This document shows, piece after piece, positions 48,546 through 60,275 of a DNA stretch of 64,000 nt (positions are counted from its first letter, which is position 1; each line of letters opens with the position of its first letter). Made by a program: the position numbers and the translations under genes. The stretch is from Atherix ibis. Taxonomy: Eukaryota > Arthropoda > Insecta > Diptera > Athericidae. The notes below the pieces were generated by a model. The model saw nothing but the letters and a program-made list of their open reading frames with translations. It made no database searches and had not been told where the DNA came from. The DNA is taken from positions 112,774,267 to 112,838,266 of the forward strand of contig OY282605.1 in the NCBI GenBank assembly GCA_958298945.1. Direction: 5' to 3'.

Positions 48546-48849
48546 TAGACTGGATCGATTTTAGAAGATTTCTTTCTACTCAATAACTATTACTCAGGCC
48601 AAATATTGGTTTTACTAATTGCATCCTTCATGACCAGCCTGTTACGGTTTAATTTACTATTTCTTATATCCTTAACGAATGCCTTTCAACTCAGAGTTTT
48701 TTGTTTACTTGAACTTTCTTTTTACAACTGCTTCATTAATTTTTTTTAAAACAAATAAAAATGCTCCACAACTTCTAATTGGTCCTTCCACCTACATAAC
48801 GAGCAATTTGCTATAAACACGAACTTACATGAAGCATGAGAGGTAATTT

Positions 48850-49345
48850 TTTACCTCAGCGGTTCTTACTGAAGATTATTCAATTGGCTTCATTTTTGAT
48901 CGCTTTTACGAGGAAAGCTGACCCTATCACTGCTATGGTTTGCTCAATGTTGCCTTCCAAAACGTATATTATAACTGATTCCATATAGATTCCTAAAGGA
49001 AATAATCGAGTGCAGTCAACTCACATGTTCTTCGAGGCCAATTGACAGGTGAAATAAGGTTGACGCCATATTGCGTCCTCAATGAATCGATGGTTCTACA
49101 AGATGTATGGGCAGTAAATAATAAACATTTTATTATGGTCCATTAATACTGTCCACTGTCCATAAAACAAGTTCCAACCTCGTTTTTGGAAAAATGTGCG
49201 ACCGACAATGAAACCGGCTTGCAAATGCAACCAAAAAGTAAATTTTTTGAGGACGTCATAGCATCCTCAGTATCGACAATTTGACTTGTCAGTATCGACA
49301 AAATAGTTATCTAAAAATGAACCTCATCGCTAAATGAGCTTCATA
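48850..49345 (-). pseudogene. Tc1/mariner-type transposase relic (DUF4817/DDE lineage), minus strand
   Basis: From 49345 down the minus strand, FSDEVHF (about 49342-49318) is the first catalytic block. NLLFGCICKPVSLSVAHFSKNE (about 49235-49172) corresponds to the VT.WC....GIIGPYFFENE segment. TAHTSCRTIDSLRTQYG (about 49112-49062) follows the second block, whose QQDG part is lost. SPVNWPRRTCELTALDYFL (about 49050-48990) is the third block with its aspartate. The C-terminus becomes unreadable below about 48950. Both frame breaks and deletions are present. Beyond the 5' side, TATGACAGATGGTTTGACAGCT (49394-49415) is also found in related form at 56680-56702 next to the sister copy. Confidence 0.8.
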
Positions 49346-49419
49346 TTTTTGGAGTAAATTTGGACAATTATGACAATGAACAAATTTTAATATATGACAG
49401 ATGGTTTGACAGCTAATCC

Positions 49420-52400
49420 TTTCGAACATTTTATTACACGACAAAAAAAACTGATACTTCCTTTAAGAAAACGAAAATAATAATTTGACTCTTATCAAGA
49501 ACTATCGTCATCTGTACTTTTTTATTTATAAATCTTTTTTTTTTTGACTGTTGTGCCTGACATCTATTTTTTCTACTTATCGAACTAAAAACTACATTTT
49601 TGGTTGGTGGAGCTTATTTTCCCTTCAATTTGTAGTTTTGACAACTCGAATGTCAACAATCAAAACGTGCAGTATATATTTTTTTAATATTGTATTTTTT
49701 ATCCCATAAAAATTGTAGTTATTTTTAAAAGTGGGTTAAAACAAGTTCATATAAATAAAAATAATAAATTTTATTAATTGAATATATTCATAAATTTACA
49801 GAAAATGAAGTTTTCATTTAAAAAGTGTTTTAGTTATGCAAAAATTAAAAATTGGCGAATTTCGTTTTTCAGGTGATTTGTCGGTAAAAACTTATTATAT
49901 ATTTAAATAAAGGTTATTATTGGCTATCATTTAACTAATTTTTATAAGATTTCAAGTATTCTAAGTGCTTAAAAGCTTAAAAAAATTTTGTGCAACATTG
50001 AATGTAGAAAGACGATTATTTGTGATCAGATTGACGTGTCAATGACGGTCGTCTGATTACTTACCGATGGGGGTTTTATTAGTTTTCAAATATTCAAAAA
50101 TTGTACCTATTAATTAAGAATTTTCAAATATATTAGAATATAAATCTATATATGGTGCCTTGGAAGAATTCCTATTTAAATTTTTGATCTATTTTCAAAA
50201 TTTAATCAGAAAATTAAGTATTGTAGAAGATTGGTCTCATGTTTTGCAATGTTAACTTTTTATTTGCAAATAAATGAAAACAAAGCAGAAAAAAAATAGT
50301 TTATTTAGTTTATAATATTTCCAATTAATTATTTTAAGAATGTGCGCCAAAATAATATGTACAAATATAAAATTGCTCCTATCTGAAATCTACGCCTTTC
50401 AGCAGTATGCATTTTTCGAGGTGCTGTATTCCGTGTGAGTAGCTTCAATTCTCTATTCTTATACTTCATAATTTAAGGTACAGTACCCCCCCCCCCCCCC
50501 ATACACGTGCAGAATAGATACTTATCATAGCCGTTTAGATTATTAAAACTATTAAGTATTAATAAAACTGAGGCACTTTCTCAGTGCAATATTATGTTCA
50601 GTTGATAACATCTAAGAAATTAATTATCATCTTAAGAAAGTTCAAATACACTCAGGAAAAATATCACCTTTAAAGTTAACCATCAGTAAATTTTATTCAA
50701 AAATGGAAATGAGGGAAAAATTTACAATAGTTTTCTAGTAATTTATCAAAAATTATCATAAAATCTCGAAATTTAAAATCAAATAAATCAAATGCTTACA
50801 AGATAAAAAGTCAAAATGAATTTCTTTAAAAACAAGCACCGATTTTTCTAACAATTTTTGACATTTTCCACTAATTTTCTTGAAATTTTACAATAGACTT
50901 TTGGGTAATTTATCTAAATTTATCAGATTTAATATTTTCATAGAAATTTTTTAATTTATTCTATACCGTTTACTATAAATATTGATTATTTTCTCCGACA
51001 ATTTGAATAAATTATGCTACTTTTCATAAAGACGGTCTCAGATATGCCACATTCAATTTGTATAGTTTGGCCACGTCTGCCATAGGCTTTTTCAGAATAA
51101 TCAGTTTTGTCTTTCGTTTTCCATCAAGTACAAAACATTTCTATGCTAATATTTTCGTAAAAGCTTTGTTTATAACCATTCAACTAACAAACTATTACTG
51201 ATAAGAATTTCTTTATTTACCTGAGGACAAGTTGTTTATCTAAACATTTATCTAAATATCTATTTCGAGTTATTAGACACCATAGCAAAGCTACGCTATT
51301 CAAGATATGAACAGAAAAATCCGGTAGCTGAAAAATTTCAATATTTTGTGCGTAACACGCGCTCGTCCAATTCAATTAAAATAGAAATCAAAAATTATTA
51401 TTATGTTTTCTTCCAAAATACATAACATTTTTATGTTTTAATATTTACATGCGAAAAATATCTCCAAACAGATTTGAAAAAATCTAGAAATTAGATAAAA
51501 AACAAAATATTAAACCGATTAAAAATGATGAATTTTCGAAAAGTGACATTTGATCATTTCGATACTATATCTTAACCTCATTTTTATTAAGTTTTATTAG
51601 TTTTAAATAAATGTGAACTGATATTTTTCTGAAAGTTTATGATGGGAAGATGGTGTGGGGAGGAGTGGGGGGGGGGATTGAAGCAGTCTTTTCAACTAAG
51701 AAGAAAATATTTAAAAAAAATTATAAAAAGCAATATGAGATGTTTTGTGACTTCCTGAATTAATGATAAAACATGGAAAAAAATTGTCATTCTGTTATTA
51801 TTTTATTTATTATAAAAGGAACATGTGCTTTTCGCTAATATATTAAGATAGATTATCGAAATATGATAAACGAAGAAGTAAAACCTCAAAAACCTCATCG
51901 CACTTTTATGTGTTCGTCAGATGTTGACATATTCTGACCAAAGCGATGGTCTTGGAAAAAATCCATTTTGATTTGCACACTAGACTTAGGACTGACAACC
52001 AGAGATCCACTAGACTTTCTCTATTCTAAAAGTTATGGATATTAAAAGAGTTTTTGACTTTAGATCATCGAATTTGGACTTTCGAATAACATCAAATCGT
52101 ATCAGATCATTTTGGGATTATATTAAATAAGATCAAAGTGAATCGATTCCAAGTGCATTGCCATCAAATGGCACATAATTAAATCCGCATTAGTAGTGGG
52201 TAAAGTGATCCCCCATATAACGATCAGTAACCAAATTGCTGGACGAGTCAATTTATGATGTGGTGAACATCTTAAGTGTCTTGATAACGTGATCAGTCAC
52301 TTAGCGCATCTCATAAGATCGTGAGATCACAAGAAAAACAAATGATCACAAGAAAAACAAATGCCATTAGATCACAAGAAAATTAGAATAAAATAGAAAA

Positions 52401-52950
52401 CGATAAGGAAAAAACTACAACAATATTGGGAGGAGTTTCTTTGTAGAAGAACTCATTCAACAAAACCAAATACCAACTGAACTGAATATACCACTTCGAA
52501 AAACAAACAAAAAACTATAGGAGAAGATATCAAAAAAATCCTTCGATAGTAAGTAAGACCACAAAAGTGATCGTCAATTTTTAGATAAATGTGTATGCAT
52601 GAGTATCGATCGATAAAAATCAATAAACAAATAGAAAAACTTAGACTCATAACTAAGTAAGTTCACGTGAGTTTCCAGAGCTAGCCTTAAAAATGAACAC
52701 ACGATTGTGTAGGTTGGTACACTGTCTGCCAAAAATTTGAGATTACCAGTAAAATTTGTTATTTTTTGCCAACATGATTAATGATCAACAGTTAAAAGTT
52801 CAGTATTTTTCCATACATATAAGAATGCTTTATCAAAGACCATCTTAGTTTTTCCTTTTTTCTAGTTAAATTATATGCAGTTAAAGGAATATTAAATCCC
52901 TGAGATAAGTTGTTTTAGGAATTTTAACACTTTTCAGATTGTGATCAGTC
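49420..52950. other. Stretch without a recognisable gene
   Basis: AT-rich sequence with two homopolymers, C15 at 50486-50500 and G10 at 51667-51676. The 19-base unit GATCACAAGAAAAACAAAT is perfectly doubled at 52325-52362, with a partial third copy from 52370. No frame above 65 codons has a motif I recognise. Confidence 0.5.
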
Positions 52951-52999
52951 CACAGCCTTGGAGGCTATAGTGGCTCATCAGATTATCCTGGGCAATCGA

Positions 53000-53085
53000 C
53001 AGCCTAAATTACTGGGCACTTTTGCATTCTTACTGATGAATCCAAATATTGAATTGCATTCGGTTTTAGGTCAAAAAAGCATTCC
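53000..53085 (+). pseudogene. Possible Tc1-like transposase scrap
   Basis: The frame reads FCILTDESKY and then, after a stop, IAFGFRSKK, resembling the Tc1 first catalytic block VLF(T/S)DESKFE.FG..R. Nothing downstream confirms the second or third block. The match is short and could be chance. The 68-codon frame at 52958-53164 is in another register. Confidence 0.3.
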
Positions 53086-53348
53086 CAAAATTCCCAACAC
53101 ACCATTTCCCAAATTGCAAACGACTATCACTTATTACAGATTTTTGTTGTTGGGTCCATTTTAGATACTACAATTTTATTTCTAAACCTTTTCTTAAACT
53201 TTTATAAATATTTACATGTGCTTCAATAAATTTTAACAAGTTCTGACTGTTCCTCCCCAACTTACGATTCAGTGGTTTGTTGGAAACTCACACAAAACAT
53301 GTAGTCGCCAAATGACCTCATGGTTATGGCACTACAGAATGGCCTCTA

Positions 53349-53415
53349 TATTAGACGAACGGTATAATCTAAGCTTATATAACAGTTAAGCTTAGATTAT
53401 ACCGTTCGTCTAATA
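53349..53415. repeat. 29-bp perfect inverted repeat, 9-base spacer: head-to-head TIR termini
   Basis: Positions 53349-53377 and 53387-53415 are exact reverse complements (arm core GAACGGTATAATCTAAGCTT). The right arm is the left terminus of the TIR element at 53389-54170. The left arm is therefore a second, oppositely oriented terminus of the same family, with no body attached to it. Confidence 0.95.
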
Positions 53416-54170
53416 CACGACTTTCTCTTGCCAATGGTTCGCTGTCAAATTGTTTAACTGTACGAAAAGATCGCCCATATATCACATTGATCGTGTAAGT
53501 ACACGATGTTTGCGCGTTGACGAGCAAATTTTGCTTGTCGTAAGAAAAGAAAAGGGGAAATTCGGCGAAACGATACATGATTTCATCGTGGTTGTTGCTC
53601 GTTGCGAACTCATCATTTGTGCATTGTTTATTTTACCATTTGACAGTTCTTAATATTTACTGTGCGGTTGCATGTTCATTCATTTGTATATATTTTATTT
53701 GTGATAAATTTTATTTAATTTAAAATTTCAAAATGTAAGAAAAACTAATGTAGTGTAGTGTATAGGGAAAAAAACGTTCACTTATATATTTATAAATATG
53801 TTTAATAAAATGACAGTATCAGGGGTATATGAAATATTAAAATTTAAATAATCGAAATAACTGAGTCAATGTGTAAGCATTATACATAATACAAAATTCA
53901 ATAAAATAAGAACAGCAGCGACCAACTAGAAAAATGCGCAAACCATCAAGCAATCAAAAAGGAATTTCAACAAATTGAATTTTTTTCTTGCAGATATTCA
54001 TTCTAGAGATTACACAATTATAAGACTGATCGTCAAATGCACAAACTTTGTTTGCGGCGAACCTGCGCAATCTAATTCACGCGCAAAGTCAAACTGTCAA
54101 AGGCGTAAAAAAGGGGAAATTTGACGTTTCCAGACGATCTGTCTTTTCGAAGCACGGTGTAATCTAAGCT
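53389..54170. mobile_element. Non-autonomous TIR element, about 0.8 kb, copy B
   Basis: This is a relative of the element at 8888-9798. Left end GCTTAGATTATACCGTTCGT (from 53390) pairs with the reverse complement of the right end at about 54150-54169, which begins GCTTAGATTACACCGTGC. Internal landmarks are shared with copy A in the same order: TTCGCTGTCAAAT, a GCATGTTCATTCATTTGTAT-like stretch (about 53669), TAATAAAATGACAG (about 53803), and GCAGCGACCAACTAGAA (about 53913). About 130 bases of copy A's middle and right parts are missing here. No transposase is encoded; the overlapping 67-codon frames at 53375-53653 have no motif. TTAA occurs near each end (53386-53389 and near 54171), but not in copy A, so target-site identity stays open. 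Confidence 0.8.
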
Positions 54171-54174
54171 TTAA

Positions 54175-55800
54175 AATTAAGTTATTCTATTTCTTAATTA
54201 CTTAATAAAAAAAATCTTTCATAAATACAAAAAATAATTTCCATATATTATTTTGCTTATCAATAAAAACAAAAAGAGATACTTTGAAAATTTTGACCGG
54301 CAGTGTACATACTGGTCGCCATAGTCTCTTCTATGTTAAATGCTCGAGGGGGGGGGGGGGGAACTGATTCTTTCTTTTAACAAGTAACTCAATACCATAA
54401 GTGATCGATTTGATAATAACGATCTGCGGCTATGATCCGCATTCATTTGATCATCCCCACACTCATACTCGCTGCCTATCTCGTCAAAGTCATCCCATAA
54501 TGTTCGCGCCCTCAAACTTATCCGCTTATCTCGGTTTTCTCCAGCTGATCGAATTTTACCGACTTCCAAGAACGATCATTAACCCATCATCATCAAGATT
54601 AGAAAATTTATACTAAATCGTGTTTGCCGTTTAGCGGTTGGTGGTTGATATGCGGCGGCAATCCATTCACCAGGTTCGCTATTCTCTCATCGTTCGTTTT
54701 TTTTCCCCTTAATCAGAACAGAAATAATCGGAAACTTTTGAATCTCCGACACGAGAAACTCTTCAAAACCATAACTTGTACGTTGACGTTGTCTTATACT
54801 TTAAACAAATAACCTCGTATGCCCAATTTTCCATATACACACTGCGGCGGCGAATGAAGATCACTGTAATCAACCGTCTAATTTTGATCTTAAAAACTCA
54901 CGAAACATATTAACCAGATACGCACCGGTAAGCTTGTAATTTTCCACACAAAAAAAAAGTTCAGTATTGTAGAGATGATTATTAAAACAGTAAATTTACT
55001 TTTAATTTTTTTTTCCTACAATAAATTTAAATTTAGAAAATATTAAAATTCATTTTGATTTATGAAATTGTACATTTTCACTCAGAAGTAAGCTGTTGGT
55101 TATGAAAAGAAGAAAGATTTTTTTACCATCAAAAGTTTAAGGTATTTTTTGAGAATTTGGGAAATTTTTTTTCAATGTTGTTTTCCAAAGACGCACTATT
55201 TTTTGCTATGATAAATTGGAGCCTATGCCTTAATAGATGTCAAGAGAAAGCAAAAAAAAAAATCACTTTTGCCTGTTAATAATAATTGTTTGGCTAAAAT
55301 TAATAGATTTTTTAAAATAGAGACTGTTCCTGCGGTGAAGGTTTCCTCTACCATGTAGGACTGCCTATTTCCAATGGTGAACTGTGAGTAAAGAGGACGG
55401 CAGTTAGAACTGAAATCAATCTCACCAAACATCGCAGCCTTAAAGACTTTTTGTAGCTGATCAGTTGACCCGGTTCTCAACTGAATTCGATATTGGTTGG
55501 TGAACAATCAAAATATTTAAGTGTGTTGGCTTTGAGGTAATGCTGACCAAATAGCATTTTTTTATCCCCAAACAGGCTGAACCAATTGTGGGGGACTTCT
55601 TTCAACAACAAAATCAGCAACCCAATCTTCTTAACAACCATGCCGAAGATCTGGACAAGAAAACTTCTGATTTCCCTTCGGCAACCAACCACGCACGTCA
55701 TGCAATTTCTGTAACTTTAGGCTAAAATTTCGTTTTGAATAGAACTCCTTCCATTGTGGAGCTTCTTGAACCAAAAATTTCTATCTCAGAACCTCTTTTT
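54175..55800. other. Stretch without a recognisable gene
   Basis: A run of 14 G lies at 54348-54361. The 54400-54720 part is less AT-rich and opens overlapping frames on both strands with no motif. Minus frames of 94 and 74 codons at 55223-55507 and 55477-55701 overlap slightly and together span about 480 bases. They could be pieces of one old coding sequence, possibly a retroelement, but I cannot name it. Confidence 0.45.
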
Positions 55801-55814
55801 AGCTTTTTTAAAAA

Positions 55815-56000
55815 AATTTAACATGCACTTCGTATTTCTCCCTCCAACTAATTATCGACCAATTACATTAGGTAAGCTGGCAATCACAACCCAAAAGAAG
55901 TCGCCAAATGGTCTTAAGAGTGTTCTTTGAAAAGGACTAGCACATTTAAAAAAAGTACAAATTAATTTTTTGCCTTTCGAGTTTATAAATTATTCCGGGC
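55815..56000 (+). pseudogene. Possible reverse transcriptase scrap
   Basis: The frame reads FLPPTNYRPITLGKLA (about 55832-55880), resembling the RT block P.NYRPISL. A later piece, FLPFEFINYSGHKITST (about 55969-56018), could correspond to the QFGFR.G.ST block. Only these short motifs are visible, no catalytic aspartates are seen, and the following sequence is an antisense transposase relic. Confidence 0.3.
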
Positions 56001-56475
56001 ATAAGATCACTTCAACGGTTCTTGACGAAACTTATTCGATCGGCTCAATTTTTCACCAGTTTTTCGAATAATCAAACTCTATCCCGGTTATACGAGTAAC
56101 TTACCTAATGTTGGCTGCTAAGGGCTTTGAATTTTCCCACAAGAAATAATCGATTGGGATCAAACCAAACGATCTTGGAGGTCAAATGGCAGGTGCCATT
56201 TATAGAAGATACAATATGGCGTCTCTGTGAAATCCCATAGACGCCATATTGTATCGTATCTTCTATAAATCGATGGTTTTACATGATCTATTGGCAGTAG
56301 CGTCATCTGCAATCTGGGTCTATATTTTCTATGTTTCACAGAGCATTTTTGTTGATCTGTTGGAATAATGTCTCTAAACTGTCTTACTCAGAAAAGGATA
56401 ATTTGGCAGGTAAACAAAACTATTTTTGAGCCAAAAATAAGTCTCATCGGTAATCATAATCTTATGTTTTGTGAA
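55985..56475 (-). pseudogene. Tc1/mariner-type transposase relic (DUF4817/DDE lineage), minus strand
   Basis: From about 56475 down the minus strand: FTKHKIMITDETYFWLKN (about 56479-56425) is the pre-catalytic segment and first block with its aspartate. DDATANRSCKTIDL (about 56312-56270) is the second block region, usual QDGATAHTA. PPRSFGLIPIDYFL (about 56187-56145) is the third block with its aspartate. NSKPLAANIR and weak matches to the ENW...RGGH C-terminus run to about 55985. It is a sister to the relic at 48850-49345. Two later rearrangements disturb it: an inverted duplication at 56198-56270 and a 112-base tandem duplication on its 5' side. Confidence 0.78.
56198..56270. repeat. Inverted duplication within the transposase relic
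   Basis: The left arm, 56198-56224, starts ATTTATAGAAGATACAATAT. It is the reverse complement of the right arm, 56239-56270, apart from a 5-base insertion (CGTAT) in the right arm. The loop is 14 bases. The related copy near 49.06 kb has only one of the arms. Confidence 0.93.
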
Positions 56476-56664
56476 TTGACTTATTTTTAAAGGTTAAATT
56501 CGTTAATTTGGAAACGTTTGTCAAACGTAAGTCTGTACTAAGCAAAAATCTTTAAAAAAAATTGATCATAATTTTACGTTTTGTGAATTTACTTATTTTT
56601 TAAAATAAATTTCGTTAATTTGGAAACGTTCGTCAAGCGTGAGTCTGTTACTGAGCAAAAATCA
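56453..56664. repeat. 112-bp-offset tandem duplication
   Basis: About 98 bases from 56453 (ATCATAATCTTATGTTTTGT) recur from 56565 with modest divergence, including TTCGTTAATTTGGAAACGTT and the downstream GAGTCTGT/AAGTCTGT words. It duplicates the coding segment just upstream of the first catalytic block of the minus-strand transposase. Confidence 0.9.
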
Positions 56665-56704
56665 GCAACAAACTTTGACAGATGACAGTTGGTTTGACAG
56701 CTGA

Positions 56705-58712
56705 CTCTACCCTAAATTCGATCAAATTGTTTTTAGTTCAATAATCGTTAATAGAATTTTTCAGGTTTTAATAATTTTTTTTAGTTTTTATTAACCAAAA
56801 AAAAGTCAAATTTTTTATAGTTTATCAAATTTTATCAAATTAAACTAAAAAAAAACCAAAGCTTTAATAAAAATTAAATTTTTTATTGTTTACCAACCCG
56901 ACTACCAGCACAGTTTGTTTGTGCAACATTTTGTTGATGATCAACTTTAGAATTTTTTTCTATAAACATTTGCTTGTAAAACAAATTTTATCAAAGTAAA
57001 ATACTTAAAGTAAGTAAATTTTTAGTTCTAAGTTAAAAAATTGTTAGTTTCCTAAAAAAAATGTATTATTTTTAAAGCTTAGTTAAATGTTTTAGGTCTA
57101 TTATTTTTGGAACCTAAATTTAAGTGCACCAAAATGTGTATAGCAACATATCCACTGCATTTCCAGCAACATTCTTCGTTGTTTGCTTGTATCTTAGGTC
57201 TCTGACACAATATTGACTCCATTGAAACGCAGCCGTCCTTAAATAGCTCTAAAAAGAATTATATCAATTGTAGTAACAAGGAAATTTGTTAATTTTAAAT
57301 TTGTGTTACCATTAGAACTTTGGGGGCTTTTTTAAAGAGAAATTTGTATTTTCTTGCTTTTTTTACTATACAAAAATTTAATTTATGAAATTCCAAATGG
57401 AGCTTTTATCAAATCTATTAAATTTAAACTCTAAAAATTTACATTTGAAGTTTTGGCACTAAAATCTTTTCACCAATAATTTGTACTAATTTATTCAAAA
57501 ATAAAACCAATGACAATAGTGGAAATCCAGTGGAATATTTAAGATTATCAACTTGATTTCCAGGAATAATAATCCAAATTCCATAGTGTTCCTCTTAAAG
57601 GGAATCAAATATTTTTATAGGTGACAATATTTAAAAGGACATGTTTCTTTTTTTTTGTTCGTCTTGCATTTTAATATTTATTTCGACTTTATCTGTTGTG
57701 TTGTTGTTTGAAGGCATTGTTAATCTTTTCAAAACATTGACCAATAAAGAAAGCAATATTATTGATCGGAGATTGAATTACAAATTGATCGCAGATAGGA
57801 ACTGCTTCGTTCGTTCTTTCAACGACAGATCTCCTACATTTTATACTCTGGATAGTAATTGATTCTTATTTCTAGATTCTGAAGTAGTCAGATCCAAATA
57901 CCAGGAATTGATCGTTTAAATATCGATGGGAACCGATATTGTGTAGATCGCCCCCGATCGTCGGTGGATCTACGTTGTAACAATTTGTCATTGAAGGAGA
58001 TACGATTTAGTTTATTGTAGGTCATATGGGATCTGATCGTGTTCAATAACATTTAAAGTCGAACGAAATCGAAACGTTTTAGTGCAGGTTATTTGGTCAA
58101 TGAGGTACTAAACTTTATCGATCGTGCACTGAGGTAATCGGATCTGATGTGATCACGGAATTGATGTTTTAACACTCGTGCTTTTGGCATTTTCGTGTAT
58201 CGAAGCTGATCTTTGACTGACTTTATGTACTTTAAATTTTAGCTAGTTTTGTTCTTATTTATATATTCGAAATTAAAAACAAAAATTCTTTTTTCCTATT
58301 TTTTCTTAAAATTTTATTGTTTTTTTTCACTATTTTAATGGAAACATTTAAGTAGATTTTATTGTAAATTATTTTTTTTTTACTTTAATGTAATTGAATA
58401 CTTAAATTCATAAAATATTTCTAAGCGTGAACATATTTCAGTATTAAAAAAAATCCTAAGTTAATGCGAGTCTAATAATTAATATTTTTTTATAATAAAA
58501 ATACTAGTTAATAATTTAAAAATCTCCTTTTTTGTTAATTATTTTTTCTTAAAATATTTATTTTTTAAGTTTTTATTGTATTTTGAAGGAATCTATTTCT
58601 AGCGTATATTTTTCATCTAACAATTTTCATTCCCTAATTTTTTCCCACATCATAAGCTTTTTATATAAACAAAAGTAGAATCATAATAATATGATTTTTT
58701 AATTTACATTAT
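56705..58712. other. Stretch without a recognisable gene
   Basis: AT-rich sequence. A 73-codon plus frame at 57641-57862 begins with a hydrophobic run (LFFCSSCILIFISTLSVVLL) that could pass for a signal or membrane segment. It shows no other feature, and T-rich DNA makes such runs often. Positions 57900-58200 are less AT-rich with many GATC words. No gene is supported. Confidence 0.5.
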
Positions 58713-58713
58713 A

Positions 58714-59224
58714 CTACGAGGATGGGTTAGAAAAGTTCTTGGCCTAAGATATAGTTGGCGCTGCTATCGATATGAACTTATTTTTTTTAAGTTGTCATAT
58801 CTGCCATAAAAATATCAGTCAATTATCATATGTGCAGTTAAATTTATTTGTATTCAGCAAGTAATTATTTAAGATGTGTATTTAGTTATTATTCTATTAA
58901 AAGGAAGAAACCTGAATACCCAGCTTTTATCAAAACTTTTGGAAATGTCAATTTAACAACGGTGACAATTTATGAAAATTTTTTCAGCCTTAAAAAATAG
59001 ATATAGAAATTAAAATGTAGTTAAACGGGTCCTGAAGAAATCAAATTATTAACTGTAGAACAACAATTTATCGGAACCTGAATTTCAAAGAACCCCTAAT
59101 TTGAGAAATTTTGAATATACACAAACGCAAATGCGTTGCTTTTTATGGTAAATATGCCGAAAAATAAAAATGATACTGGCAATTTTTATTGTTAGGCCGA
59201 GGACTTTTCAAACTGCCCTTGATA
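58714..59224. mobile_element. MITE-like element with mariner-type inverted ends, about 0.5 kb
   Basis: The left end at 58726-58746 (GTTAGAAAAGTTCTTGGCCTA) and the reverse complement of 59193-59213 (GTTTGAAAAGTCCTCGGCCTA) agree at 18 of 21 positions. Weaker similarity extends outward to TA dinucleotides at about 58713 and 59224. The ends resemble those of animal mariners, which often carry an AAAAGTTC core, and of the element at 34120. The interior (about 450 bases) has no readable transposase, though a few residues near the left resemble a helix-turn-helix. It is most likely a deletion derivative. Confidence 0.72.
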
Positions 59225-60226
59225 CAGGCTCCGTCGGTTTTGTCCTGCTTTAGGCACGCTGCGCTTCAGAAGCCATTGCTAAACTTTTTTGGTATATGCT
59301 TATCAAGCTTCATAATAAAATGGGGTATTCCAAGCTATGGTGTGAAGGTTGCAAAGAACTACAAAAGAAGGTTGAAATGTTAGCAAGACTCTTTTGAGCC
59401 CTGTAAAATATTTATTTTATAGCTTCGGCCAGATTGCCAGGTTTTGAGTATATTCATATGATTTCAAGACTATATACACAATTTTTCTTCCTGTTTTAAA
59501 AGTAATATATTTTTTAATGAAAATTTATACTCATTTGAAAAATATTTTTGAATAAACAACCAATCTGACCTAATAGCATATAAAAATTAAGAAAAATTTA
59601 CCGAAAAAAAAGAAAAACATTTAACATTTTTCTTTTTAGAATAAAATCTAGGCTAATAAGTAATAAAATTTTTAGAAAAAGTTGCAAAAGCACAAAAATA
59701 TATAGAAAATTTACGTGTAAAGGTAATTAAACTAATACAAAAAAGGTTGCGCTGATAATTCAGTGTTTTTGTTCATTTCTTTTAGTTTTTTTCGAACGAA
59801 TTTTTTTTTTTAAATGACTGTCTTTATTTTTAATTTTTATAGCCAATTTTTTTATGCAGAAAATACCTAAGATGATTTTGATTTAATTTTGTATTTCAAA
59901 TATTTATAATATTAAATAGAAAATATTCTAAACGACTACTACTATATGCATATTTAAAAAAAATGTTCAGTTTTTTGTTGTTGTTATATTTTCTTTCAAT
60001 ATAATTCGTTGAAGAAAAAAGGCAACATGAATTGGATCATCATAAAAATCTAAATTTTCGAAATTAAAATGTTTTGTTTTGGTTTTTTTTTTTTTTTTGT
60101 TGAATTAAGTGATAAATAGTTTTTTTATGTTTATTAATTTTTAATATTTTTTCGATATTTCTCTTATGGCATTTTAAACGTCCTTTTTTTATGTCGATTG
60201 CTTCTTTCTGTTATGTAGATGAGTGG

Positions 60227-60275
60227 TAGGATGGATAGATCTATCGATGGATGGATGGATGGATAGATAGTGGAT
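60227..60275. repeat. GATG/GATA simple repeat
   Basis: Tandem tetranucleotide copies, purest as GGATGGATGGATGGATAGAT, with a few interruptions at the left. Confidence 0.85.

Noticed and set aside
55223..55701. Two adjacent minus-strand frames as one broken gene
   Set aside because: I could not match either to a family, and the overlap does not restore a convincing continuous frame; kept only as a note in the gene-free entry.
57641..57862. Small secreted or membrane protein with an N-terminal hydrophobic run
   Set aside because: T-rich DNA often yields Phe/Leu/Ile runs. There is no cleavage-site context, promoter or second feature to support it.
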